A stretch of DNA of 14,724 nt, taken from the NCBI GenBank assembly GCA_012521525.1, contig JAAYMG010000254.1, positions 1-14,724 of the forward strand. Reading direction: 5' to 3'. Made by a program: the position numbers and the translations under genes. Positions 6,326 to 13,795 of the stretch are shown here, piece after piece. Below the pieces are notes generated by a model. The model was not told where the DNA came from. It ran no database searches and was given only the letters and a program-made list of their open reading frames with translations. The first letter of the stretch is position 1. Each line of letters starts with the position of its first letter. This DNA comes from Clostridiales bacterium (lineage in GTDB: Bacteria; Bacillota; Clostridia; Oscillospirales; JAAYOS01).

Positions 6326-8389
6326 TCAGTTGATCAGAGTGTTTTCCCTGTTCAAAGTCTCAAGGGCTTCATCGATCCTGAAATACGCATCGAATATGTC
6401 ACGCGCTATGACGCCGATCCTTGAGCCCTTCCCGGCCCTTTCCACCACTACAGCCACCGCGATCTCAGGGTTATCGTACGGCGCAAACGCCACAAAGAGC
6501 CCGTTGGCCGAGCCCCGGCCAGTCTGAGCGGTCCCGGTTTTGCTTCCGACCTTGATCGGATATCCCGAAAAGACCGCGGAGGCCGAACCCCGTTCGGAAA
6601 CAGCGAGCATTCCTTTCTTGACTATTTCAACCGTATCCCGGCTGACATCGATCCTGCCCGTGACTTCGGTATCTGTCTTGAAAAGTGTGTGCACATAGTC
6701 ATAGCTTTTTACTTCCTTCAATATGTGCACCTTATTCCTTTGCCCTCCGTTGACGAGAGTCGCCACATAGTTTGCCATTTGAAGAGGCGTAAACAGGTTG
6801 TCGGACTGCCCTATTGCGGCCTGTATCGTGTCCGCCTGATACCAGGCTGCCCCTTTTGCTTTGCGGTTTTCGGGGCCTGCCAGATTGCCCGCCGCTTCAC
6901 CCTCTAGTTCGATACCGGTCTTTTCTCCCAGTCCGAAGCCCCTGGCATAGTAATTTAATTTGTCAATGCCTGTCAGTCTCCCGACTTCAAAGAAGAAATA
7001 GTTGCACGATACCCTGAGCGCGTCGACCACATTTATGCTCCCGTGGGTCCTTTTAGATGTCAGATATATCTCACACTGGGGCGTATACGAAGGCGCGTAA
7101 TACATGTATATCCCCTTGTCCAGGATTTTTGTGCTCTCGGTGATGATCCCTTCTTCCAGGGCCGATACCGCCGTTACCATTTTGAAAGTCGATCCCGGCT
7201 CATACATGCCCATCATTGCCCTGTTGTAAAGGGGATTTAGCGCGTCCTGGATCAGTTTGTTATAGTCCCTGTTGTATTTTGAAATGTCATATGTCGGGTA
7301 TGAAGCGCTTGCCAGGACTTCACCCGTCCTGACGTCTATCACTACGGCAGCCCCTCCTCCTACGTCTGCCGATCCGAGCGAAGACCCCTCCTCGCCCAGC
7401 TTCCTGATTTCGTTGATCCTTGTCTCAAGTGCCCGTTCGGCAGCCTCCTGCAGGCGGATGTTTATCGTAAGGAGCACGTTGCTGCCTGCCTCCGGCTCCT
7501 TGGTATACATAACGTTTGTGACCTTGCCCAGGGTGTTGCGTTCCTCCACCCTCGTTCCGCTCTTCCCCCTGAGATAAGACTCAAACGCCTTTTCGGCACC
7601 GAATATGCCCAGATAGTCGTCCATGGCATATCCCTGCTTCTTTAATTCTTCGTCGTAGTTCTCTATCGGGCCGATCCGCCCCAAAATGTGGGCGGCATAT
7701 GGAGTTTCATAGCTGCGGACCGAGACGGTATCTATCCTGACACCCGGCAGATCCCTCTCCTTGACAATGCCTATTATTTCTCTTCCTATATCCTGCGCAA
7801 ATACATAGCTTGGTATATTCAGACCTACTTTAGCGCTTCGCAGTTCCCTCTCATACCGTACTGCGCACAGACTCAGCGCCTTATCCGGCTCAAGTTCCGG
7901 GTCAACACCGTACTCCGACCTCTGTCTTTCAATAACTTCGGACGCAGGGATGTCCTCGTCCCATCCCTTCGCATCCAGGTATTTTTTGAAACGTCTCCAG
8001 TTTGTCCCTTCACCGTTGCCGGCATACACGTATTCTTTCCCGTTATACTCTATCGGCAATGAAGTATTGAATTCGATGCCCTTTTCTTCACACAATTCGA
8101 CCATGTGCAGGATGATTTCATTCTGTCTGTCGGACGGAAGCACGTCCCAGTCAAATGACAGGTTGTAGCTCAACCTGTTCGTTACGAGTTTCCTGCCATA
8201 GCGGTCGAGTATCTCTCCCCTGTTTGCCTCGACCTGTACGGAACGGGTGATCTTCTTTTCCGATTGCCTGTAATAACTGTCACCGTTAATGATCTGTAAA
8301 TTATACAGACGCGCGGTTACTGTCAAAGACATTGCAACCGTGATCAGCGCCAAAACCGCAAGCCTGATTTTGAGTTTGAATCCTTCCAT
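6326..8389 (-). CDS. mrdA: Penicillin-binding protein 2 (elongasome D,D-transpeptidase)
   Basis: Class B penicillin-binding protein that cross-links lateral-wall peptidoglycan on the outer face of the membrane, working with MreC/MreD and a RodA glycosyltransferase. The 687 residues contain one N-terminal membrane segment (about 8-28), the dimerization/pedestal motif RGEILDRYGRKLVTN (57-71), and a transpeptidase domain with active-site SXXK (Ser400-TFK403), SXN (SCN, 461-463) and KTGT (617-620). ATG 8389 puts a proper cytoplasmic MEGFKLKIR ahead of the membrane segment and has GGAGG about 13 nt and GGGG about 5 nt upstream. The frame stays open another 205 codons upstream, but that extension is Arg-rich shadow across mreD, followed by a 12-bp repeat array, and has no in-frame ATG, GTG or TTG within the array. 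It is the last gene of the dut-maf-mreC-mreD-mrdA run. Confidence 0.97.
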   Translation of the reverse strand: MEGFKLKIRLAVLALITVAMSLTVTARLYNLQIINGDSYYRQSEKKITRSVQVEANRGEILDRYGRKLVTNRLSYNLSFDWDVLPSDRQNEIILHMVELCEEKGIEFNTSLPIEYNGKEYVYAGNGEGTNWRRFKKYLDAKGWDEDIPASEVIERQRSEYGVDPELEPDKALSLCAVRYERELRSAKVGLNIPSYVFAQDIGREIIGIVKERDLPGVRIDTVSVRSYETPYAAHILGRIGPIENYDEELKKQGYAMDDYLGIFGAEKAFESYLRGKSGTRVEERNTLGKVTNVMYTKEPEAGSNVLLTINIRLQEAAERALETRINEIRKLGEEGSSLGSADVGGGAAVVIDVRTGEVLASASYPTYDISKYNRDYNKLIQDALNPLYNRAMMGMYEPGSTFKMVTAVSALEEGIITESTKILDKGIYMYYAPSYTPQCEIYLTSKRTHGSINVVDALRVSCNYFFFEVGRLTGIDKLNYYARGFGLGEKTGIELEGEAAGNLAGPENRKAKGAAWYQADTIQAAIGQSDNLFTPLQMANYVATLVNGGQRNKVHILKEVKSYDYVHTLFKTDTEVTGRIDVSRDTVEIVKKGMLAVSERGSASAVFSGYPIKVGSKTGTAQTGRGSANGLFVAFAPYDNPEIAVAVVVERAGKGSRIGVIARDIFDAYFRIDEALETLNRENTLIN

Positions 8390-8407
8390 GATTTCCCCGT
8401 TTCCTCC

Positions 8408-8503
8408 TTCGTACTTTCCTTCGTACTTTCCTTCGCACTTTCCCTGGTGCTTTTCCTCGTACTTTACAAGGTGCTTTTCCTGGTACTCTTCCTCGTCAGT
8501 TAC
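8408..8503 (-). repeat. Array of 12-bp tandem repeats between mreD and mrdA
   Basis: Seven adjacent 12-bp units (8408-8491) follow the minus-strand consensus GRAAAGYACSAR. The two nearest the PBP2 gene are identical (GGAAAGTACGAA). An eighth, weaker unit (8492-8503) matches a neighbouring unit at 9 of 12 bases. The array occupies most of the 134-bp mreD-mrdA gap and ends directly at the mrdA GGAGG. Every unit carries a purine-rich, Shine-Dalgarno-like GGAAA or GAAAA core. The units keep the mrdA reading frame open and would read as Glu/Lys/Tyr/His-rich four-residue repeats, but no in-frame start codon is present. Confidence 0.85.
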
Positions 8504-8523
8504 CCGTCCGTTGCTCGCCCTTT

Positions 8524-9027
8524 TCAGTCGTCTTCCCGGTTCCCGCTTATGTATCTGACGGGGAAATAGATCAGCGGCAGAAACACGACCGAATATACTA
8601 TTTCGGGAATGGCCGTCTTCCACAGAGCCGAGATTCCCGCCCGTCCTGTAAGGAGATAGAATATGAGAAAATAGACCAGAGTCGTGAATGCCGTGATCAG
8701 GGTCGACCACAATCCGGCAGTCAGAAAGCTTTTGAGAAACATATACCTGCATATAAAGCCCGCGGCCATTCCGCACCCGAAGTAAACCAAAGCATAGTAT
8801 CCCTCCGGGCCGACAACGAATGCGTCTTGCAATACACCTATGAACATGCCGTAAGCGCCGCCGGCGATCCCGCCCTCGAACATGGCGACGACCGCGGTCA
8901 GAACACCGCCGAGCATCGGGTGCACACCGCCGACCTTGAGCCTTGTGAGCAGGTATTCCTGCAGGATCAGCATCAGCAGGCCGAATCCCGTGTACATACC
9001 CCATTTTTTGATGGCTTTTCTCTTCAC
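8524..9027 (-). CDS. mreD: Rod shape-determining protein MreD
   Basis: Small integral membrane component of the elongasome that links MreC, PBP2 and RodA. The 167 residues are almost entirely hydrophobic, with about five membrane segments near 10-28, 36-62, 76-96, 100-126 and 138-158. A Gly-rich GGIAGGAYGMFIGVLQDAF (52-70) fits the MreD pattern of a conserved Gly/Asp segment, and the protein ends in a charged GNREDD tail. The start is GTG 9027, preceded by GGGTGAG 5 nt upstream, and lies 11 nt after the mreC stop; both indicate tight coupling. Identification rests mainly on length, topology and position between mreC and the PBP2 gene, since MreD sequences are poorly conserved. Confidence 0.93.
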   Translation of the reverse strand: MKRKAIKKWGMYTGFGLLMLILQEYLLTRLKVGGVHPMLGGVLTAVVAMFEGGIAGGAYGMFIGVLQDAFVVGPEGYYALVYFGCGMAAGFICRYMFLKSFLTAGLWSTLITAFTTLVYFLIFYLLTGRAGISALWKTAIPEIVYSVVFLPLIYFPVRYISGNREDD

Positions 9028-9038
9028 TGGCTCACCCG

Positions 9039-9881
9039 CTAATCGGATATGTCAAAATCAGTAATGATGAAAACCTGGGTCAGCTTGTCCAGATCCACTT
9101 TCGGTTCGATCACTGCATAGGTCCCCATCCCGCTCGAATCGGTCCTGACCTGCTTTACCGTACCGATGACCAGATCTTTTGGATATACTCCGCCGACACC
9201 GGATGTCAAAATAACATCACCGTTGAGCAAAACGGTGTCTTCGGGCAGATATGTGAGCTTCAGCAGGCCTTCGGACATGAGCGCAAAATCCCCCTCGGCC
9301 ACTGCTGCCTCCCTCGTCCTGTATATGAAGGCTCCGAGCTCCAGTTCGGAATCTATGACCGTCGTAACTATCGACCAGTTCGTTCCCACTTCCGAAACAT
9401 AGCCCGTAAAAAAGCCCTCTTCGTTTACGACGCAGTCAAAAGGTTCTATACCGTGCGCCGAGCCTTTCCCTATCGTGAACGTCGATGCCCAGTTGGAGGA
9501 GTCTCTTGAGACGATGTCGGCCATTACAAACGTAAGGTCCCTTCTGCGCTCGCTAAGTTTCAGCAGTTCGCGCAGCCTCTCGTTTTCCTCCATGGCCTGC
9601 TCAGACTGGCGAATGATCTCCTCCATCTCCGCTATCCTGATACGAAGTTCCCTGTTCTCCGATTTCAGCTCCTCGACCTCGTACATGTAAGTATACACGG
9701 AATTGATCAGATTGGATACCCCGTTGGCGGCAGCACGAAACGGAGTGAGTATCGCCCTCAGGCTGTCCGATATCGGAGTGGCCTCACCCTCGAACACGAT
9801 AGAACTTATGGCCATCGCAAGAATTATTGCCGCCAGTAAAAACAGCACTATAACAGGACGGTTTTTAAAAAAATCCTTCAC
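9039..9881 (-). CDS. mreC: Rod shape-determining protein MreC
   Basis: Bitopic membrane protein that scaffolds the elongasome outside the cytoplasm and activates PBP2. The 280 residues show a short cytoplasmic MKDFFKNR, one membrane helix (about 9-30), a coiled coil rich in Glu/Leu/Arg (about 66-112), and the beta-domain with the family signature RDSSNWASTFTIGKGSAHGI (126-145), VVNEEGFFTGYVSEVG (151-166) and LTSGVGGVYPKDLVIGTV (225-242). The start is GTG 9881, inside the last 17 nt of maf, with GGGGG upstream. mreB, which normally precedes mreC, is not here; maf takes its place. It is followed by mreD after 11 nt. Confidence 0.96.
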   Translation of the reverse strand: MKDFFKNRPVIVLFLLAAIILAMAISSIVFEGEATPISDSLRAILTPFRAAANGVSNLINSVYTYMYEVEELKSENRELRIRIAEMEEIIRQSEQAMEENERLRELLKLSERRRDLTFVMADIVSRDSSNWASTFTIGKGSAHGIEPFDCVVNEEGFFTGYVSEVGTNWSIVTTVIDSELELGAFIYRTREAAVAEGDFALMSEGLLKLTYLPEDTVLLNGDVILTSGVGGVYPKDLVIGTVKQVRTDSSGMGTYAVIEPKVDLDKLTQVFIITDFDISD

Positions 9882-10455
9882 TTGACAATACCCCCAGCTC
9901 CCTCAACATTCGGAGCAGGCGGACAAGGGGGAGCCCCATAACGTTATAATAATCGCCGTTGATCCTCTCCACCAGCAGCGCGCCCTTACCCTGTATCCCA
10001 TAAGAGCCTGCCTTGTCCATCGGTTCTCCCGTAGCGATATATTCCTTTATCTCGCTGTCGCTCAGTTGACGAAACTTGACCTCGGTCATTTCGACCTCGG
10101 TCCTCACTTCATCCTGAGTTGCAACAGTAATGCCGGAGTAAACCTGATGCCACTTTCCGGACAGCGTCTTGAGCATTGAATAAGCTTCATCCCCGTCAGC
10201 GGGTTTACCGAGGATCTTTCCCTCGACTGCCACAACCGTATCCGCAGCAACTACCGGCAGCTCTACTCCCCGGTTCAGCACCGCAACGGCCTTTTCCTTC
10301 GACAGACGAGCTACGACCTCTTCCGGGTGCGACCCTGCAAACTGTCCTTCGTCCACATCCGGCACCAGCGTTTCAAATTTGGCGCCTACAATATCAAGAA
10401 GAGCTGACCTTCTCGGAGACTGAGACGCAAGTATGAACTGAGCTATATGAACCAC
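9865..10455 (-). CDS. maf: Maf-family nucleoside triphosphate pyrophosphatase (dTTP/UTP type)
   Basis: House-cleaning enzyme that hydrolyses non-canonical or surplus nucleoside triphosphates to monophosphate and pyrophosphate; Maf also has reported links to septum formation. The 196 residues carry the opening ILASQSPRR (8-16), AADTVVAVEGKILGKP (70-85) with catalytic Asp72, VYSGITV (105-111), DKAGSYGIQGKGALLV (147-162) and YYNVMGLP (169-176). The DTVV and YGIQG signatures match the YhdE/B. subtilis Maf group (dTTP, UTP) rather than the YceF group. The best start is GTG 10455; the AGGA before it is unusually close, so initiation may be weak or the start may differ by a few codons. The 3' end overlaps mreC by 17 nt, and dut precedes it by 72 nt. 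Confidence 0.95.
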   Translation of the reverse strand: MVHIAQFILASQSPRRSALLDIVGAKFETLVPDVDEGQFAGSHPEEVVARLSKEKAVAVLNRGVELPVVAADTVVAVEGKILGKPADGDEAYSMLKTLSGKWHQVYSGITVATQDEVRTEVEMTEVKFRQLSDSEIKEYIATGEPMDKAGSYGIQGKGALLVERINGDYYNVMGLPLVRLLRMLRELGVLSSEGFF

Positions 10456-10527
10456 TTCCTGTGCAATACATTCGCCATTGATTCTGTATTTAATTATATT
10501 CTACCCACATTTTCCCATCGTTCCATA

Positions 10528-10971
10528 CTATCTGCCTGTCGACCCGAAACCGCCGTCTCCTCTGTCAGTCCGGCCTAATTCGCCTTCGACGAATACAGGA
10601 GCGGCCACCTGCATGACAACAAGCTGGGCAATACGATCTCCCGGCTGGATGGTGTAAGATTTATCCGATAGATTGATAAGACCTATGCGGATCTCTCCGC
10701 GATAATCCGAATCGATGACTCCCACGCTGTTTGACAACGTGATGCCGTGTTTGATACCAAGCCCGCTTCGCGCAAACACAAAGGCGGCGTACCCTTCCGG
10801 CAGTTCTATCGCTATCCCTGAGGGAACCGTAGTGAGCTTGCCCGGCTGCAGCTCGACCGGCTCATCAATGCATGCCCGGAGATCCATACCGGCTGCCCCT
10901 CCGGTAGCCCTTGCGGGAGGTTCGACCATATAACCTTTTTCGGTAGGGATCCGTTTGAAAACTATCTGCAT
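10528..10971 (-). CDS. dut: dUTP diphosphatase (trimeric dUTPase)
   Basis: Hydrolyses dUTP to dUMP and pyrophosphate, limiting uracil in DNA and feeding thymidylate synthesis. All five trimeric-dUTPase motifs are visible: AGMDLRA (27-33), FARSGLG (66-72), GVIDSDYRGEIRIGLIN (84-100) with the catalytic Asp87 in IDSDY, PGDRIAQLVV (110-119) and the C-terminal arm RGDGGFGSTGR (137-147). The 147 residues are the family norm. ATG 10971 is the only start giving a complete motif 1 region. Its Shine-Dalgarno (AAGGA) is about 14 nt away, so translation may be modest. It opens the dut-maf-mreC-mreD-mrdA run, with a TATAAT promoter directly upstream. Confidence 0.97.
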   Translation of the reverse strand: MQIVFKRIPTEKGYMVEPPARATGGAAGMDLRACIDEPVELQPGKLTTVPSGIAIELPEGYAAFVFARSGLGIKHGITLSNSVGVIDSDYRGEIRIGLINLSDKSYTIQPGDRIAQLVVMQVAAPVFVEGELGRTDRGDGGFGSTGR

Positions 10972-10997
10972 AAAATATAAATCTGTCCTTCCATCAA

Positions 10998-11025
10998 ATT
11001 ATATCGAACAGAACAGCTGCGGCAA
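10998..11025 (-). promoter_or_regulatory. Sigma-A-type promoter upstream of dut
   Basis: On the minus strand TTGCCG (11025-11020, four of six consensus bases), a 16-bp spacer and a consensus TATAAT (11003-10998) predict a start about 20 nt before the dut ATG. This would drive dut-maf-mreC-mreD-mrdA separately from zapA and the U32 gene. The -35 box overlaps a small GCTGC/GCAGC hairpin. Confidence 0.55.
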
Positions 11026-11070
11026 AAGCAGCCTCATACCGGGATATCTGCCCGTGGTGCGATCGGCTGG

Positions 11071-13170
11071 TCATTCTACTCCGCGGTAGTAAAGGCCCCG
11101 CGTAAAACTCGAAGGCTCATAAATGCCTTTGTCCATATATCGTTCAAGTACCTGTACGCATTCCCAGGAGTTCTCGGTCGTAAACATAAGGCGCCCTCCC
11201 CAAAGTCCTATGCCGCTCCAGTCTGCCGTCTTGTCGGCAAGGAATATTTTCTGGGAGTTGTATATCTCATTTCGGTGCATGAATGACCGGGACACGGGGA
11301 AATATACTCCCTTTCTGTCTACCAGGGAGATGCTGTTTTCACAAAGGCAGCGGCCATATTCATTTTTGATGATACAGTTCTCGGTTATCATGAGCGGCAC
11401 TCTGCCATACACGATCATTTCTGTATCGATCGGCTTTGATATGTCGCGTATCTGCGGTATCGTAAGCTCAAACGACAGCGTCGCGGATTCAAAGCCTAAC
11501 CGCTTCAACACGCGCAGTGCCTGTCCGTTGAACACGTTCAGGCCGAAATCTCCGCGCGGCTTGAACCCCTTTGCCCTTACAAATTCTAAATGTCCCAGGT
11601 TCCCGACCACTGCCTCGCGTATACCGACAGCCTTAGCCTTGTCCAGCATGCCGGCTATCTCAATGGCCTCATGGTCACCGATCACCCGCGGCAGAACGAC
11701 CGCCACATTCTTCATCCTGTGGACGCTTCGTTCAGCCGATGCGGGATCACGGGCAACTTCGGCAAGAGGAAGGTAAAAGTATTCCGGGCTTAACGATAAC
11801 AGCTGGCTGGAAAGCTGCCCGAGCTTTGATAAGTGTACTATGAGGACCGGAGGTTCCTTCCTGTTTTCATATTGGGCACCGGGATTGAAGTCGTTTTCGG
11901 CCCTTTCGGACGGGCATTCCCTGAGCGATGTCAGCTTATCCAACGCTTCCCGCCTCAACGCGTTGATTGCATGGATGGGTACAGTGATCCCCGGCTCCAC
12001 GCGTGACGTCGCAGACGCACAAATATACGGAGTACCCCCGGTCTTATACAGCTGGGTGTTTACTTCCGCTTCGATTATTGACCTTTCCCTCGCCTGTTCC
12101 GGTATTGCACCTTCGACCCGTACATGGTTGCCGTCTTCGTCCGAAACATGCAATACTGCAGGTTTTCCGCGTGCAAGCTCCGCAGAAAATCTTACGGGGA
12201 CCCTCTGTATCTCCGTCTTGCTGTTGTACGTCTTCCTGATTTGTGAGAACAGTTTTTCCGCGTCAGGATGCGGCTTTTTGGGACGGACCCCGAACATATG
12301 GGGGCCTTTGCTTTCGGTAAAGTAACCGTCTGTAAATCCCTGCCTTGAAAACGCTATGTCAAGGATCCTCATTTCCTCCGCCGTCGGCTCCCTGTTTTCC
12401 TTAAGCGCATCGGCATATATTTTAGTTACGATCGCCGCATATTCCGGCCTTTTCATCCGGCCTTCGATCTTAAAGCTGCAGACACCCATTTCGGCCAGCT
12501 GCCGCAAATGTCCGGCAAGAGACAGGTCCTTCAGGCTCAGCGGATACTTGGAGTCCTCCTTCCTGCCGAAACCATATGCAAGCCTGCATGGCTGCGCGCA
12601 CAAACCCCGATTGCCGCTCCTCCTGCCCACCATTGCCGAGAAGTAGCACTGCCCTGAGTAACACATACATAGTGCCCCGTGGACGAACACTTCGATCTCG
12701 ATCGGCGAGTTGTCGCATATGAACTTCAATTGCCTTTTTGACAGTTCCCTTGCAAGGATCGCGCGCCGGATCCCGAGAGATGCTGCCATTTTGACTCCCT
12801 CAAGGTTGTGTACCGACATCTGCGTAGACGCATGTATGGGCAGCTCCGGGGCGATCTCCCTTACCATCCGGGCAACTCCCAGGTCCTGGACGATCACTGC
12901 ATCCGCTCCCGACCGGCTGATATACCTGATGATGGACTCCGCCTGGGAGAGTTCCTTGTCCGTGAGGAGCGTGTTGAATGTGACATACACCTTCACTCCG
13001 CGGACATGGCAGTAGCATACGGCTTCTTCATACTCGTCCCTGGTAAGGTTTTTTGCCATTCTGCGCGCGTTGAAATTGTCAAACCCCAAGTAAACTGCAT
13101 CGGCCCCGTTCTGGACGACAGCGCGCACGCCCTCCAAGGAGCCGGCCGGTGCCAGCAGCTCAACAGACAT
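11071..13170 (-). CDS. U32-family protein with DUF3656-type C-terminus, RlhA-like
   Basis: Annotated historically as a U32 peptidase, but characterized members (RlhA, TrhP) are Fe-S-dependent RNA hydroxylation proteins. RlhA modifies C2501 of 23S rRNA and has the same two-part architecture and similar length, so RNA modification is my inference. The 699 residues begin MSVELLAPAGSLEGVRAVVQ and include GADAVYLG (22-29) and the U32 signature EVFVHGALCMCYSGQC (160-175). The conserved cysteine set is C168-x6-C175-x15-C191-x3-C195, expected to hold a cluster. The C-terminal part carries YGRVPLM (588-594), NSISLVDRKGVYFPV and the terminal TRGLYYRGVE typical of long U32 proteins. ATG 13170 has GGAGGAT 5 nt upstream. 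It lies 37 nt after zapA and is probably co-transcribed with it. Confidence 0.93.
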   Translation of the reverse strand: MSVELLAPAGSLEGVRAVVQNGADAVYLGFDNFNARRMAKNLTRDEYEEAVCYCHVRGVKVYVTFNTLLTDKELSQAESIIRYISRSGADAVIVQDLGVARMVREIAPELPIHASTQMSVHNLEGVKMAASLGIRRAILARELSKRQLKFICDNSPIEIEVFVHGALCMCYSGQCYFSAMVGRRSGNRGLCAQPCRLAYGFGRKEDSKYPLSLKDLSLAGHLRQLAEMGVCSFKIEGRMKRPEYAAIVTKIYADALKENREPTAEEMRILDIAFSRQGFTDGYFTESKGPHMFGVRPKKPHPDAEKLFSQIRKTYNSKTEIQRVPVRFSAELARGKPAVLHVSDEDGNHVRVEGAIPEQARERSIIEAEVNTQLYKTGGTPYICASATSRVEPGITVPIHAINALRREALDKLTSLRECPSERAENDFNPGAQYENRKEPPVLIVHLSKLGQLSSQLLSLSPEYFYLPLAEVARDPASAERSVHRMKNVAVVLPRVIGDHEAIEIAGMLDKAKAVGIREAVVGNLGHLEFVRAKGFKPRGDFGLNVFNGQALRVLKRLGFESATLSFELTIPQIRDISKPIDTEMIVYGRVPLMITENCIIKNEYGRCLCENSISLVDRKGVYFPVSRSFMHRNEIYNSQKIFLADKTADWSGIGLWGGRLMFTTENSWECVQVLERYMDKGIYEPSSFTRGLYYRGVE

Positions 13171-13207
13171 ATTTATCCTCCGAGCATTCAGGTTGCATCA
13201 GACGCCC

Positions 13208-13531
13208 TCATTTTTCCTGCATCGATTTACGGATCTTGTTCAGCTCACGGCGCAGTTGGGCATTTTCGTCTTTCAGCCTTGAGAGCTCGTCAAAGTAGTC
13301 TTTGAGCTGGCTCCTCATATTTTCCGCGGAATCGACCTGCCGGAAGTACTCATCCGAAATGTTTATGGCAGCAAGTACGGCAGCGTCCAACAGGGATATC
13401 CCTCCGGAGGCCGACACCTCCCTCATCTTCCTGTCTACGTGCTGTGCTACCTTTTTTGTATACTCCTCATTTTCGTCGCCAAGAAGACTGAACTCCATGT
13501 CGCATATCGATACGGTGGTCCTGATTTTCAT
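13208..13531 (-). CDS. zapA: Cell division protein ZapA
   Basis: Small cytosolic protein that bundles FtsZ protofilaments and stabilizes the Z ring. The 107 residues show the ZapA beta-hairpin start MKIRTTVSICDMEFSLLGDE (1-20), the helical segment EYTKKVAQHVDRKMREV (23-39), the conserved LLDAAVLAAINISDEYF (47-63) and a C-terminal coiled coil (about 66-104, KDENAQLRRELNKIRK). I chose ATG 13531, with GGAGG about 8 nt upstream; the frame runs 18 codons further, but that part lacks ZapA similarity. It heads the leftward gene run and sits next to the U32 gene, a pairing common in Clostridia. Confidence 0.93.
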   Translation of the reverse strand: MKIRTTVSICDMEFSLLGDENEEYTKKVAQHVDRKMREVSASGGISLLDAAVLAAINISDEYFRQVDSAENMRSQLKDYFDELSRLKDENAQLRRELNKIRKSMQEK

Positions 13532-13605
13532 ACAGTCGCCTCCTGTCCCTGATAGATTTCTATTGCTGTATTTTCGAAAAGTCACCGCTAAACCAGATCA
13601 CTTAA

Positions 13606-13634
13606 ACTATATCATAAGAGTGTGATTATTTAAA
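13606..13634 (-). promoter_or_regulatory. Candidate promoter for zapA
   Basis: On the minus strand TTTAAA (13634-13629), 17 bp and TATAGT (13611-13606) give four and five consensus matches. A TATGAT five bases upstream is an alternative -10 box. The predicted leader is about 70 nt. It lies in the 264-bp divergent region 13532-13795, in which I find no gene. Confidence 0.4.
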
Positions 13635-13704
13635 TCCAAATCGACCCTAATTCCCAAAATTCGACATATTGACGCCCTGATTTATCAGTTTTTTCTGATT
13701 GGCA

Positions 13705-13733
13705 TTTACGCTTTCGAAGTTTTGGATTATAAT
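13705..13733 (+). promoter_or_regulatory. Promoter for the DnaD-domain gene
   Basis: TTTACG (13705-13710, four consensus matches), a 17-bp spacer and a consensus TATAAT (13728-13733) lie about 62 bp upstream of the DnaD-domain ATG on the plus strand. It is back-to-back with the candidate zapA promoter. Confidence 0.6.
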
Positions 13734-13795
13734 AGAGATCATAATAGAATTGTATCATGCCAGATTTTTTATGACAAGCTCGAAAGGAAATGAAG

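Noticed and set aside
6200..6424. Plus-strand 74-codon frame over the mrdA-minD gap
   Set aside because: It overlaps the end of mrdA and both minD promoters, has no ribosome-binding site I can see and no family resemblance.
8390..9004. A 205-codon in-frame upstream extension of the PBP2 gene that could encode a fused N-terminal domain
   Set aside because: It covers mreD in another frame, is Arg-rich and low-complexity as expected of a shadow frame, and would place a long stretch before a normal PBP2 start with its own membrane segment.
10444..10479. A 12-codon mini-frame (starting ATGGCGAATG on the minus strand) ending just inside maf, as a possible coupled leader peptide
   Set aside because: It is too short, lacks a clear ribosome-binding site of its own, and is likely to be chance.
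11012..11035. GCTGC/GCAGC hairpin after the U32 gene as a terminator
   Set aside because: The stem is only 5 bp and no T tract follows on the minus strand; it overlaps the -35 region of the dut promoter.
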